Of a DNA stretch of 64,000 bases, positions 12,397 through 25,948 are shown piece after piece; position 1 is the first letter of the stretch; every line of letters begins with the position of its first letter. A program made the position numbers and the translations under genes. The stretch spans positions 1,116,001 to 1,180,000 of the forward strand of contig JAKJHU010000034.1 of assembly GCA_022316685.1 (NCBI GenBank), read 5' to 3'. The DNA is from Progne subis subis. Its lineage: Eukaryota; Chordata; Aves; Passeriformes; Hirundinidae. Below the pieces are notes generated by a model. That model worked only from the letters and a program-made list of their open reading frames with translations, was not told the DNA's origin and ran no database searches.

Positions 12397-13790
12397 TAAC
12401 AGAAACAGTTCCGTTTTAAAACAGTTCAGTTTTAAAAACATCAGTTCCAAGGTTCTTCTATTACCTTTTAAGCAGAAAAGGTATCATTGTCATTTTACCA
12501 GTTAGTTCCTCAATAAAGATTTTTCAGACCCAGCAGAATTGTGCCATACAGGCTAGAGCAGGAATGAGCTCATACTGGGCAGCTGACACCCTTCTCTAGC
12601 CCCACATGTTTTCTCAATGAATTTCCTACACCACTGCCTAAGCAGATCACTCCCTCATAAACTGCAGCATGTCCACCCCTCACAACTTGTCCCTGGCCCA
12701 GACCTTCCCTGTTGTCACTCATGACTTTCTATTCATCCCTGCATGGAGGTAGGGATATAATAGCGAGCTCTTGCAGATGCAGAAAATAAGGGGAGGCAGT
12801 TTCTTGGCATGTGGCTGCATGCAAGAAAGGTAGGACAAAAAGGGGAAGTCCAAACAAAACAGAGAAATCTGGAGAAGCAGCTTCTCTGGACGCCTTATCT
12901 GTTACAAAGGCAGATCTGGGATCTGAATCAGAGACTAGCCACCGGAGCTTTGTATCAAAAAAATTCCTTTGGCTGTTAAGCACATGGGGCTGCAGTGGGT
13001 GCATGGAGCAGGCTGAAGGCAAGGCAGAGGTGGCAGAGGCCACCGGGTGGCAGGCCCCCCTGTGAGGCTGCTGCATGCCAGGCTCCGTGCAGTGTCCCAG
13101 AACCGTTCAGCAAATGCTTCCCTAAACAAGATGGGGCAGCAGTGGTTCTGGTGTGTGTGGGCAGCACTGCAACAAGGTTGGGAACACCAGACTGCTCCAC
13201 CATGCTGGCCTCACTCTCCAGATATGCATTCCTAACTTGACTGCCTTACAGGGTACATAATTCTTTTAATAGCATAGAGGTGCCTGGGAGAAAAAGATTT
13301 TCTCTAATATGCAGGGAGTATATTGTGCCTGACTAATTTATGGGTACTTATTGACAAAAGGCTTTATCTGTGTTTTCTATCCATTCAATTACAAATCTCT
13401 GTGAGTTTTGACTTATGGGGACCCATATAATAGTTTGATGAATGATTCTGTGTTTTTTGATAAGGCAATGAAAATTTTTGGTAGGATGTAGTAATTCATT
13501 TCTCCATAATTAATAGGTCACAGAAAACACATTACAAAAATAACTGATTGTTGATCAACAAATATATAAAGGTGAGCCAAAGACTATATAAACTGCCAGT
13601 TATGAACTAGACAGTGCCTTTATAACAGTACAAAATCCAACACAGTGTGTAAAATTAAATTATAAATGAATTTCCAAGCAGTCTTAGAAATCTATTGCCT
13701 GTGGTACCCATCTGAAACACCCTTTCCTCCTTCAGTGCCTTGTGTACACTGTGGTGCCACCCACTGTACATAATAGCTGGCCTCACAGAC
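12397..13790. other. Intergenic, no gene recognised
   Basis: About 12540-13210 is moderately G+C-rich with overlapping short frames on both strands. No domain, splice structure or known repeat is recognisable. An isolated AATAAA lies near 12512. Confidence 0.35.
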
Positions 13791-14316
13791 TGTGGGGTAT
13801 GGTGGTGTGTTCTTATTTATGCATATTTTTGCAAACACTTTTGAATGGTTTGTTCCTGTTAGCCCCTGATATGTTTGGCTTTACCCCAAGTTTTCTCCTC
13901 TCTTGCCCAGGTTGCCCATCACTCCCTAGACCCACCTGTTACCTACTTTACATAATGTCAATCCTTCCTATTTCCTACTCATTGTTCCAGAAGGTTCCCT
14001 GTCAGTCCTTGTTGTCCCAACCCCCTGCCTAAACCTCTGCTGGGAATTCCCCTAATCCACAAAGGCCCACTCGTTCATGTGACCCTTTTCACTCCCATTG
14101 TCTTTCCTATTGGTTCTCATATTTTGAGCCCCTCCATAATCTCCTCCCTGTCATATCCCTGATTGGTTGAAGAATTGTATCCTCCCCCGTTTAAAAGACT
14201 GTGCAAGAGGCAGGTTTTTGGGGTTTTTGTCACTGCCCCCCTCAGGGAATAAAATCCTTTGGGAAGCACATGAGAGACCCCTCCCTGGTCTTTACTCCAA
14301 TCCTTGGCGCTTCACA
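13791..14316 (+). mobile_element. LTR of an endogenous retrovirus (about 526 bp)
   Basis: Starts TGTGGGG and ends TTCACA, giving the TG...CA ends of an LTR. In order it contains a CCAAT-like GATTGGTT (about 14161), a TTTAAAAG TATA-like box (about 14190) and AATAAA at 14248-14253, which is a normal U3-R-U5 layout. A TGG-starting sequence follows two bases after the end (14319), as expected for a primer-binding site. The 5' boundary is inferred from TG and composition, and no second LTR was found. Confidence 0.55.
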
Positions 14317-14590
14317 ACTGGTGCTATAGAGAACAGCCCCGCTGCCAGAATCAGCAGCCCTGCTCTACTGCCACCCAAGCCCGATTCAGCCCAGGGGCAG
14401 CCGTTCTCAGCGCTGTCCGGGAAAGAGCCAGCTCAGGGGATTTCTCCAGTATCGCATCAATGGGGCTGGAGTTGCTACAATTCCCTTGTTCTTCATCATC
14501 ACCTCATGTGCTTGGTGATTTCCAAGACCCTTCAAGTGGACAGTATCGACCAGAGAGTTGGAGAGATGGCTTGGGTCTGAATTGTTTGCA
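14317..14590 (+). mobile_element. Probable retroviral leader fragment downstream of LTR
   Basis: G+C-rich sequence starting TGGTGCTATAGAGAAC directly after the LTR. It could be a primer-binding site plus untranslated leader of a truncated provirus. I could not match it to a specific tRNA. Two overlapping open frames show no gag motifs. Confidence 0.35.
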
Positions 14591-15068
14591 ATGGAGAGGC
14601 AATCTGTGTCAGGAGGGCAGATACTTCTCGCCAGAAACATTCCCATGACATTCCCATCTAATGAATATGCTATTTGGGTCATTACATGTTCAGTATTTCT
14701 AGAAACTTGTGGCTCACTTAATGATTGTGAATACCAGTCATTATCAAAACCTCTATGTAGAGAGGCTCTCAAAGAGATAATGTTTCTTCATCTTATTTGA
14801 GGGAAGGTCAAAATTGTATTAGAGAAGGATCCTGCCTACAGTGGATTCTGTTTATTTTTAATATCTATTTGGAGAAACCAAAAGTACATATGATGGCTGA
14901 CAGGCTAGACAGGATAACAGATGTTTATACCTGTAAACAAAACAAGCTCTCCATAATTCATGCCTTAAAGTGTCCAATTGTGCAAATCTATTTTAAAATA
15001 CTAATGTTGCCTGCTTTCCACCCAGTAGCCTAAGGCAGTGCTTCTACAGTTTATTCAAGAACATGAGG
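14591..15068. other. Intergenic, no gene recognised
   Basis: AT-rich with short frames only. Confidence 0.35.
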
Positions 15069-15182
15069 AGAAAAAAAAAAAAAAAGAAAAGAAAAAAGAA
15101 AAAAAGGAAAAAAAGCCTATTTAGAAACTTGCAGTTTCTAGCTGCTGGAATTGAAAAGCTTTTTTTTTTTTTTTTTTTTTTT
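15069..15182. repeat. A-rich tract followed by poly-T run
   Basis: An (A)n/GAAAA-rich block (about 15069-15114) and a run of about 22 T (about 15161-15182) lie 45 bp apart. On one strand they are complementary and could fold back. The frames they create are artefacts. Confidence 0.85.
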
Positions 15183-17985
15183 GTCTCTCCACAAAGAGAC
15201 TCTTTATAATCAGCATAACTATTTGAAATTTGAGCATAGCTTTCATCAGCAAAGACTTTGTCTGAATTGCCATATATTAAAGATGCTTTCCATGGCAAGT
15301 GTTTGGCCCCTGTACCATGGGTCAGCTCACACCTGTATGCTGAATATAATGAAAGGTGGTGGGTTTAACCAGGCCAGAACTCCCAAAGCTTGGTGGTACA
15401 CAAAGAAGATAGGATCACATGCCTGATATACGGGACAAGCTGTAAACTCTGCATTGCTGAGGTAGACACAGATAAACTCCACTGACCTGTATTTCTCATG
15501 CATTGGGTGCACACCTGCCTGCCTCCTTGCAGGATGTGCTGGCAGGTGCAGACACCAGAGCAGCTGAAGTCACCTGCCTCAGGTACAGCAACAAAGAAAG
15601 TGACACGTAGCCATTTTATGCTGAAAGGTTAATGAGTTTGATCACCTTGGATCATGAGGCTACACACATTCTCCTGTGAAGAACAGCCAGCCCCACACAT
15701 GGCCTCAGAGCCAAGTTAACTGCTGCTGCCTGTTGTCTGCCACGGGGTATGTCATGATGTGGTGTCAACAGAGGGAAGGTTTGAGAATATGGTCTATAGC
15801 ACTTCCATCCTTACTAGTGCCATATATGTGTCTGATGCTCTATGCAGTGGCTACCTGTCCTGGAGGTCATAACATCAGATAGTCCAGTGACACATGGTCC
15901 TTCTATTAAAGTCCCAGCCACTCCTGCTGGAAGTGTTATGATTTGCAGGCAGTCTGGGCTGAGGCTGTATTTGGGAAGAACCTGTCTGTTTCTGTGCTCA
16001 GGAAGCAATCAATCTGTTTACTGCTCATTTTCAGGGTGGTCTGTCAAGGGCTGCAGACAACTTGATAGGGTCTTATCTACCGTGGGGTCTTACATTGTTG
16101 GTGACCTTTATCACTGGCAAGACATGTAACAAGGTAAATCTTTCACTGATCCATATATAGGCGGTCTTGCCTTTGAACATATTGACTTTTACTGCAAGAG
16201 AGACCTTCCCAAAATTTTATATCTCTGAACTAAATTTGAAAGTAGAGGTCATATGTTAACATAGATGCCATAAGTGTGAGGGCAGGACATGTGGTATAAG
16301 GGAGATGCTGGAAGGTTAAGTCTTAAATCCCGTTCATTACATTATAATTACTTTTGCAATCTGCTTAGAATAGTATCAAGACATAATGATAAAATAATAA
16401 TCAAAGACTAATTTTAAGTAGAATAAATAAATAAGCAGTGAGATAACTATTTTGGGGAGTTCACCGCAAAACTGATAAAAGGGAATTGAATGCCCTTGAT
16501 GGGGCTGATTAAGTATCTGATTAAGAAACCTATCAACAGTCATTAGGTCTCTGTCTTTCCTCCCAAGACTAGAAAATACAACCATTTATTTATTCAGTGG
16601 CAGGATAACTTCTTCCCTAATGATCTTTAATGTGAGTCCTTTTTGACATTCTCTGTTGGTTTTACAGCACTAGCTGTGATAATTCTAGGTTTTTTCTGTG
16701 TATCATAACAACTGATTCAGAGACAGACTGCATCCCTAGCTAGAGTCTTTCTTTTCTCAAACTGAAAGCTTTAATAGCCCTTATTTGCACTGAAATTTAT
16801 CTGCCATATTGCTGTGCAGTTATTCAGATGAGGTCTTCTCTACCTTAAACGAAGCATATTGTGATGCATACAACAATCAAGATAATCCTATTACATCTTT
16901 GTACAGACATCATGTAAAACACAGCAGAACCAAAGATAAGAATTTAGAACCTAACACACACTGTAGCGTTCAAAGACTAAACATAATGTAACTCTTAAGA
17001 AAAATATCTCAAATGTCTCTCCCTCTTTCTCTTTTCTTTTTCTCTCCTTTTTTCTGTTTCTCTCTTATCACCTGGTAGATTTCTTTTTTACACAAAATAT
17101 GGTAGAAAAGGATTTTATATTCAAAAACATCATCAAGCTGTACTCAGTATTGTCAAACATTTCAAGTTTAACCAGCTGTATTCCTTCAGTGACTTCATAT
17201 GGACAAAAATTAAAATTAAACCCTTCTCTATTCATTGTACTGTTAGAACAAATACAAGGGGTGTTCATGAGATACTGTATTTGAAATTTAAATCTCTATA
17301 GGGTTCTCAAAAAATGTGTATTACTGAATACAAATAAAACCAAACCATTAATCATAATGGAAATGTTTAAAGAATTTTTATATTGGTTGCCTGAATTTTT
17401 ATAAGAAACTGTTATCTTGTAAATAAAGATTTAAAAATGCTCTAAAGTTGACTGAAAATAAGGGAAACATTAGTCCCAGCAATGAGTGAAGGACACTCAG
17501 CTGACCCTATAGTGCCATGCCTCTGTCACCTTCAGGCAACTGCTATTCCTTCTGCAGTTTAACACTGCTGATTGCTCTCATGCAGGTCATGGTGCCCTAG
17601 AAAGCAGAACAGATATGCTATTATGGGGATTGAGACAGTGACTAGGAGATGAGTTTTTCCCTCTTCTTTTACTGAAAAATGTTTTAACATAGAGAAAAAC
17701 ACGTTGTTAGGTAGATGAGAATAAATTCCTGGTCATACTCATTATGATGTCTTAGGAGATTCAGTGCTAACACATCCCTCTGCTTTCCTATCTTGGCTGC
17801 CTAGCTTGTAAATTTGCTGTGCACTTTTCTTGGGTTTTGAAAATTTGACTTATTATGACCACTGAGCAGCTCTTTTACCAAATTTGTAGCTATACCATTC
17901 TCAGAAGTTCCAAGGGCTTCCAAATCAGGAAGCACTGGAAAAAATTCCCTAAATGCATCAGATTTGTCTGAGTCTCCTTTGTTGC
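15183..17985. other. Intergenic, no gene recognised
   Basis: Mixed AT-rich DNA with a pyrimidine-rich block near 17015-17070. No gene or repeat was identified. Confidence 0.35.
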
Positions 17986-18556
17986 TGTGTATTAGTTGTT
18001 TTCATATTGCATTTCATTTTTATATTGGGTTTTGTAATGGTTACTTCTGCACTCCCCTGTTTCCCTGGAAAATGTATCATCCTGAAGTTTGTTCCTGCCC
18101 ATTCTCTCACATTGTCCCCTTCCTGGAATGTAATCCAACTCTATTCCACTCCCACCTTATCCCTGATTGGGTAGTGGCTTGTCCCCACGTTTAGACCCTT
18201 CCCTGGATATAAGCCAAAGCAACACGTGGCAAAGTCTCTTGGCTCTGGGGACTGGGACGGGGCTCCTGACCCAGGCTGGGGCAGGACCACAGAAGAAAGA
18301 CTGAAAAAAGCCCTGGTTTCACCCTTGGATCAAGTGCAGAATTTCCTTTACCATCAAGGGGGATTTGCTCTTTCTCCTAAGGGAAAAGTTCTTGGCCACT
18401 CCTAGGTTTTGGGACCCTGAGGAAAAACCCTTCCAACTGTGGTTTATCTCTCAAGCTAGCTGGAGCCGGGGCTCGAGACAGGCCACACTGCCTCAACAGC
18501 ATTGTTGGTGCTGTGTCTTCTCTTTGGACTATTTCCCTGTAGAGGCCCCAGACTAG
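17986..18556 (+). mobile_element. LTR family A, copy 1
   Basis: Shares a chain of segments with 41272-41813 (reverse) and 50791-51180. These are TTTCATTTTTATATTGGG, a CCCTGTTTCCCTGGAAAATG block, TGGAATGTAATCCAACTCT, CTGATTGGGTAGTGGCTTGT, and distally GGGACCCTGA and TCTCTCAAGCTAGC. A TG start and the U3/U5-like order suggest an LTR. In this copy the polyadenylation signal is decayed (AGAAGAAAG where copy 2 reads AATAAAG). Confidence 0.65.
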
Positions 18557-21500
18557 AAGCACTGACATCATGACCCTGACAGCATGTAATCTAATTCTCC
18601 TTAAATATTTGCTCAAGCCAGCAGAGGTTATGGATATTCCCACCAAGAATATCACAGTCTCCAACCAAATAATCTTCCAGAAAATGGCAAATGTCCTTTA
18701 TGAATTAGTGCAAGCACTGCCAATGTCAGCTGTTCGAACACAGCAACCACCATACACAGCTGAAATCAAACTCTGTAACCAATATTTATTAACCTGTATT
18801 CAAATGTGAGTATTTCAATATGTATCCAGTTCATTACATCCACAGGCAACATCTTAGTCTTAACAATATACTGCCTGATGCAGTGAGCTGTCAACACTTC
18901 CATCTGAAAGCTTTTTAGAATGTAGCAAATACGTTCAGATAGATCAAATATGCACCATCAGAAACACAAAATAACTATATCAAACATATGTTAAAGTCTG
19001 CAACATTGACACATAAACTCCTTTCAGTGGATTAGAAATCACTGCACAAACACTCTCTCATCCTGTTCCTGCCCTGGTGGGTGCTACATGCTGGCTGTGT
19101 AACTCATTGCCCGTAGAAAGTGAAATGACACTACTGGGATATCTGAGCTGTCTTCACCTGAGAATGGTATGACCAGAGACTGCCCTTGCTCAGGCCCAAT
19201 ACTCTGGGTTGGATTTTACCTTCTCCTGACAGTAGGTGTGGATTAGAATTTAACTCTGAAACATACACACAGTATTCTCAGAGGACCTAAACTGGAATTC
19301 AGCTTTAGGAAAACTGAAATCATTCATGTGTGGATACTTCCTGAAGCCTGTAAAGATGTTCTCATGAAGATGTAGTTCTCCTCAAACTGCTAGAAATGTG
19401 GCAGCTGACTTCATTCAATCAGATCTTCTTGTCAATGACAAGTCTTACAGCAGCATCCATGAGACCCTTGAGGAAAGAGATCCTGGTACCTCTGGCCAGT
19501 ACAAAAGATGCAGTGTTAAAAAATCACTACCCTCATCAGGCCAGGACATCTAAATAGCCTTAATGGGAGAATAGATTTGTTCTTCTGTTAGAGCATGCCC
19601 ACCTGATGAACAGGCACAGCTCCCATATTAAAAGAGAAACATTCTGTTCTGATTTAAATAGCTTCACTTAATCATTAGGGAACTGTGAGATTGAATAAAT
19701 AGATGCAATTTAGAATATAAATGGTGGAGTCACTTTATTTGTTCCCTTGTGGCAGAGTACATCTGAAAGGATGATAAGCAAAGATAACTTGAAATATCTT
19801 GAAATTCCATCCTAATAAGCAATAAATTACCCTGCTGCAAGCAGACTTTCAAAGTACAATTCACACAATTTCTCAGTTCAGCACATAGCCAGATGCCTTG
19901 AAGGCCACATAAGCCACTTTAGAAGCAACAGGAGATGGCAGGCCATGTAGATGGCCAATAATGAGAGAATTACATGAATCTCTGAAAATAAGAGTAAATT
20001 AATTTCAGAACAGTAGAAGTTCTCAAGCTAAAAGCATTTTTAATAGTCTTCTACTGTCAATCCTAAGACCCTAAAAGAATTTGTTGTATAAATAAAACCT
20101 TTCAGTGGGATGAAAGAGCTAAACAGGAAAAATATGCTCAAAAATAAAAAGGTGACTTCTAAATATAAAATCATACTATCTACTACAGCTTTAATGATTA
20201 GCTTCTTTTTTCTGTTCTCTCAACTCATTTCCTACTGGGATATATTCAGGAATCCCAGGGCTTCCATTATTTCCATGTCTAGTAGGAAAAAAATGCAAAA
20301 AATTTAGAAGATAAAATAGACACAAAGGATTTGATTGAGACTGCATATATAAGAAGGGCACAGCTGCATTTCCTTAGGTAATTCTGGTATAAATAGCTGA
20401 GAGAAATGCTCACAATCACAAAAAAAGATGTGCTAGTGTTTCAAAAAATTATCTTTCCTCTGCTGATATTAGCTGCTTCTCAGCTAAGAAGCAGTAAGTA
20501 GCTAATTCTGTGTGTCTTCTTGAGACATAGTTGGAAGTAACCTGGAATCTCTTAAAGCACCTTCAGGCTGACCACTAACATGAAACCAAAACAGAGCTGT
20601 GACTACACTCTTCCTGCTAGCTAGCGCAGGGAGGAGTGAAGATACCATGCTTAACGAAGAACAGAAGCTTCTCTTGGTTCATCTCAGAGCATTTCCTTCT
20701 GTTTTATCATGACAGATAAAAAAACCCCAAACACAAAAGAACAAAACACCACGATACCTGGCCTATAAACCTTTGAGCCTGAACACTTTCACACATACCT
20801 GCTTTGTCTACTGATAAATCCCCAGACAGAGGCAGTAAATGAAGTGCAGCTCACATGAACTGTTCAGACAGGTCACTCACTGCTGCACTTTGCCAAGTGT
20901 CTTCCTACTCTTATCACACACGTAACTGCCATTTAAACGAGGCCTATACCCAAATATCACAGAAAATAGCCTGATCAAGTGCAGAAGTAGAGCTGTTCCT
21001 GCACCAGAGGGAACCAGAAACTACAGCTGTAGAATTCCTCCACGAGAAATTATGTTGCTTGCCTTTCAGAAATTATTTTTTAAAGAATTTCAGTGTCAAG
21101 TGATTATTAAATGGCACTGTAAACACCCCAATTAGCACTGCAGATTTTAAATGATCCTTTCTTCCCATGACACAGAAACTTAAGATGACTCACACCACAG
21201 TGTGATATGCTAATATAGTTTTATTTCAAAACATAGCCAAAATTCCTGCTAGTATAAAACCTACTGCAGTTCTTCCTGTAAGAATAAATTCTTTCCCTTT
21301 GAATCTGCTAGATGACACTGACATACAAATATGTCTTTACGTTACTCAGTAAGAATGGGATGAGGACATACTATAATCCCATCTATCCACAATGAAATCA
21401 TATATACCATGAAAACCTTGAAGATTTATGCAAAAGGCCAACATAACTATGTTGGGTTTATAAATGTTTAGCACATTTATCTGTCTTAGATTGTATATGA

Positions 21501-22516
21501 GATTGTAAAAGATGGTGAAAACAATGGTTTTTAAAGGGATGTATTTAACCTATTGAAATAGCAAATGAACCATAAAGTTTTTATCTGGGAACATCCAAAG
21601 AAATGTTAAAGGAGCAGGGAACTGACTTTACTGCCTTCCATTACTGTATACCAACTTAGAAAAATACTGGAGATGTGACAGTTCAGGAAACAAGAGGGAG
21701 CACGGTTAAGAATAATTTGGTACAGTTAGTGAGGCATGGCTTACATCAAACCCATTTTGGTTGTTGGAAAGGTCTAACCCAGCCCTGACTCAGACATTAA
21801 AAAACGTGTAAGATGTGAAACAGTCTAGGAGACAGCACCTATGAGTCCTTTCTTTCTGTGTCTCAGGAAGAGACACAGTGTTCTGAGAGGCTTTATGCTT
21901 TGACAGAATAGAATTTAATGGAATAGAATAGTTATTGGTAAAGACGTCAGCCTGGAGACATTCTAAAGGTAACATATGGAAGCATTACCCTTTGTTACCT
22001 AAAAATGTCTTCAGATAGGTATGTCTTGAATGTGAGAGCAATATAGAACTAAGAATGGCAGTTTACTTCCTCACTTCATTAGGCTGAAAAATTACTTTAT
22101 TCTGATGCTCCTGCAGTGTATTAGCTTCTCAGGAAGAGTGTCCTCACTTGAACTATGAACTTAGAAGGCCACAGGTGAACACCCTCTTACTGATCCATCT
22201 GTACCAAAAAAAAAGAGCTTACTGCCCTTAATTTTTTACCACCATCAGAAGGTCCTTACCATCACCTTGCTGCCCCAAGCAATATCCTGGTAAAGGGACA
22301 GTTCAGCCACTGTTACTAGTTTCAGGTAAAAATGAAATCAACCTGAGCCTTGTTCTGCCTGAAGGATGATGTCAGGGTGCACTCCTACAAACCAGAGCCA
22401 GTATAAAAGAGCACTTTTATTAAACAAGCAGTAACGAGCATCAAAGACTGTTACCTCTCATCACAAGAGACTTACCCAAAGCACCTCTGCCACAGGCTAG
22501 GAACAGGCACTGTGAT
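18557..22516. other. Intergenic, no gene recognised
   Basis: AT-rich. An 8-bp inverted repeat CTGCTTCT/AGAAGCAG lies at 20473-20494. No coding signal or recognisable repeat is seen. Confidence 0.35.
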
Positions 22517-22653
22517 CTGCAGTGAGCAGAGTTCCATCTACTACATCTACTAGTTCCATCTAGTATGGAACTACTAGTTCCATCTACTAGTTCCATCTAC
22601 TACAGTTGCTCTAAGACTTTGATATTGCCTGTTTACCTCACTGCAGTGAGCAG
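22517..22653. repeat. Complex insertion flanked by 13-bp direct repeats
   Basis: CTGCAGTGAGCAG occurs at 22517-22529 and again at 22641-22653. Between them are reiterated CTAGTTCCATCTACT units, one of them inverted (ATGGAACTACTAG), and then 50 bases (22593-22642) identical to 26147-26196. The arrangement resembles a templated insertion with a target-site duplication. Confidence 0.8.
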
Positions 22654-23487
22654 TGAGCAGCTTCCCAGCTTTAATTGTCCACTGCAGACTTCTCATTTTC
22701 ATTCAGCCTTGTATGGCGTTGCCTTAAGAGGAGATTCAGGCATTTGTAGACAAATTGTAACAGTGGTTGCCTACAATACTCTGCAGGCGGCAGAAGAAAA
22801 CCCTGCAAACCTCTTAATTAACAAGGCCAGGACACAAGGCCAGGACAAATAGAGCAGTAACTAAAGCTCAACTCCTTTCTGCAGGGATTCTGGCCACAAC
22901 TGTCTTCATTCCGTGTTCTAGTTAGATGTCAAAATGGTGCCTTCTTTCGTTCATAACTCTGCTTTAAAACCTTGCTCAGATCTGCCCATGTCACATGTTG
23001 ATCAATAAAGCTTTTTAAAACTTCCCAGTGACATCGGCAATTCTAGCCCAATAGTCAATGAGCAGAGACCAAGATAAGACAAGCAGTTCTGCAAGAATTT
23101 GTTTTAGGAAGAACAGAGACTGAAGAATAATTTATTGTAGGCAGTCATGAGTAGTAAAAACAAGTATCAGGAAATACGGCTTTTATCATAATATGTACAG
23201 AAAAAGAATACTTTTCACAAGAAAAAAAAAATTACTTTCTCAGTTGCTTACTCAAACTGCCTGATGTACAGTAGAATGTATTTTGATTTAGGCTTTCAGC
23301 TGCCCTCAGTCCTAATTTTGAAACTCCAGGTTAATTTTTATTTGTTGTAATGAATTCTTGAACAGAATAGACATTTGTTGAAGGTACTTAACACTTCTGT
23401 CTTCTTGTTTATCTTTTCCTGTCTCTAAACAGGTATTGAACCTCATGATACATTTTTAAACTATCTCCTAATTTATGATGCCTATCA
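22654..23487. other. Intergenic; possible weak LTR remnant
   Basis: An AATAAAGCTTTTT at about 23004 sits in a context resembling an LTR R region, but no boundaries are visible. No gene is supported. Confidence 0.3.
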
Positions 23488-24990
23488 TGGGTTGGCACAA
23501 TTTTGTTTTCTGGATATGGAGAAATGTAAAATGTTTTTCCCTACCCTGACTGTAGAGTGGTTTGGGTGAGGGGGGGGGGGGGGGGGGGGGGGCCGGAGGA
23601 CAGGGACCTATCAAGAAGCTGGCCGGGATATTGGCAGCTAAGCTGACCGATGGGAAATGTTGATGCGACTTTGGAGGGGACATTTAAAACTAATCTGCAG
23701 CTGACTGCTCTCTCTCTCTTGCTTTGGAAATCAGCCATGAGGTAACACTGTGGGCGGCGGGTGGCCCCAGGTCAGGCCCTGCTGCCCCTCTGTGCGGCCG
23801 GGCCGGGCTCAGCCGGGCCTCTGAGGGCCGCTGCCCGCACAGGGAGGGCCTGGGCCGGCTGAGCCCCTTTCCTCTGCTGCCGGCAGGGAAGAGGGGTGGC
23901 TGCAGCTCGGCAGTGCTGGCCACGTGCTCGGACTGCTGCAGAAGGGGCCAAAACATGGCCCAGCTTAATCACCGCTGGCAGCAGAGAAAGAAAGCCTGCA
24001 GCTCCATAACAACTCTGAGCCACCCTGGATGAGATCGAGGGGTGGAAAAAAAGGACATTTACCAGCTTCTTCCACCAACACAGCTTTGCATTTCCTTCAG
24101 CTTATGCAGCCTCGCCTGGTTTTTGCAAGCCCGAACAGATTTAACCCTTTTCTAGCAACATGGAACTTTTAAAGCACAATTCTTCCTTGAGAGAAAGGAG
24201 AAAGAAAACCAGAAAGTACATAGAAATAGACACTACATGAAGTCAGTTAGATTAGAAGTGAAAGAACTAATAATATCAGAATAGGATTGAAGAAGTGGAC
24301 ATTTTTAACCAGACTTTTCTAAGGTAAATTATGGAAAAATTAACTGTTCTTTGCAGCATCTTAGTATTGTTGGGTAGAATGCTATTCTAATCAAAATTAA
24401 GGACTGATGTAATTGAGATTTATTTAGGAACTTTAAAGCCCCCACTCCTGGGTTAAAAGGAGGTCTCAGCCTTTGAGACAAAGATGATTTTAGACTAGAA
24501 GAAGTATTAGCAAATAGTACCCCAGATACACTGAGAAGCTTTGCTGACAGAACATCACAGTCTGCAAAAACTCCAGGCAGCAGCAGGTGTGTAACAGAGA
24601 CAGTACTGGACTATTTTGTCTTGTAGCAAACGTCTTCATAAAAAGATCTTAGAAAGACTCTTCTCCTAAAGTAATGAGTGGTTATATCTAAGTAGTGAAA
24701 CTGACTGAAAATCCTAAGTTGCGTCTTTCTATGTTGTTCAAGAAGAAAGTTAATAGTTTGTAAGAGGAAAGAAGCGTGTTTTTGAAGTTTCATTCTGTTT
24801 TAGGTTTTTTCCCAGCTTTCTTTTTTTTCTATTCCTTTAGTGTGTGTTAATAAAACTATTTTTGTTCATTTTTAAGCTTAAGCCTACTTTTTTTTTTTTT
24901 TTCCCTTTTTTTTCCCCCTCCTATTCTCTCCCTCCCACAAAAAGAAAATTTATACTAGAACCCCTACATTAATTGGTGTTTCTGCCCGGT
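23488..24990 (+). mobile_element. GC-cored avian LTR-type element, about 1.5 kb
   Basis: Starts near ATCATGGGTTGGCAC, followed by a 23-G run, a G+C-rich core (about 23745-23960), and TTTAACCCTTTTCTAGCA. It ends with a polyadenylation region (AATAAA at 24849-24854, then TTTTTAAGCTTAAGCC, a pyrimidine-rich tail and CTGCCCGGTTTTA). This 3' end is one I recognise from abundant bird LTRs. No retroviral gene is visible inside. The boundaries and the split between LTR and internal sequence are approximate. Confidence 0.55.
23570..23592. repeat. Poly-G run (23 G)
   Basis: An uninterrupted G homopolymer inside the LTR-type element. It is prone to length error in assembly and to slippage. Confidence 0.95.
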
Positions 24991-25902
24991 TTTATTAAAT
25001 TAAAACAATTACAATGCCTTACACTGAAAATAACTTGTACAGCTTGTTTACTGCTCAAAATTCTTGTTATTAAATAGCCTCTCCTTTTGTGTTAGAACTC
25101 TTTCTGTCTTCATTAAGTAACTTTCATTCAAAGATAACTTCAACTATTTTGTATCAGCTAGGATTCCTAACAGTCCAAGAAGCTCAGTCTTGTATATTTT
25201 ACAAGAGGTCAGTTGGAGCCCCATGAGACAAGATAATCTGCCAGAAGATCATACAGCAAGCTGTCAGAGCTAAGAAAGGACTGAAGCCTCCTGATTTATC
25301 AGATCTGGGTTTAGGATTTTTCCAGATCTAATTAGCGGCAGCTGTTGGACTTTTCACCCTATCCTATGCTGCAGGGCATGTCTGCTTCTTAATGCCATAC
25401 AGACATATAATGATCTTGCCTTTGACAGAGGTCCAAGACATCACTGATCCAGGGATCTCTCCTCCCTTCTTTTGACATAAACCTTGGCTTTTGGTCTTCC
25501 ACAACAAATTAGGATTTTGTTATAGAGTGCTAGGAAGGAGTACTTCCAGGCTTTGCAGGCCCCTACAGGCACTGTGCATCAAATTCAGCTGCACGTTTTT
25601 CCGTGATTTCAGGGAATACCATGGATAAGGTGTTCTTACAATTTAATGTTTCTGTGAGTTTTCTGTACGTTTTCTGTATGGACTACTCCCATAGTCCCTA
25701 TGCTACGGAGCCCCTAAGCTCCTCCTCCATGATCTTAATTTATGTAGGCATTTTGTTAAGTCCAGCCCCTCACAGATACACACACACACCCTTAGTATAT
25801 TCTTAACATTATATTCTTAATTCCCACTAGTTTCTATACAATTTGAGTTTGCATTTCAGGAAAAGCAGTGATTTGATTCTGTTCTGAACTTGCTGGAAAA
25901 GA

Positions 25903-25948
<46 letters not shown>

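Noticed and set aside
12220..12505. Long frames in the G/T tract
   Set aside because: Homopolymer-like translations (poly-F/V/G or K/N/T) from low-complexity DNA.
14317..14800. Overlapping frames of 80-137 codons after the 13.8 kb LTR as an intact gag
   Set aside because: No matrix, capsid or zinc-knuckle motif is visible, and the frames overlap on both strands.
23690..24032. Overlapping frames in the G+C-rich core at 23.7-24.0 kb as a possible gene or CpG-island exon
   Set aside because: Both strands are open because of high G+C, and the segment lies inside a recognisable LTR-type element.
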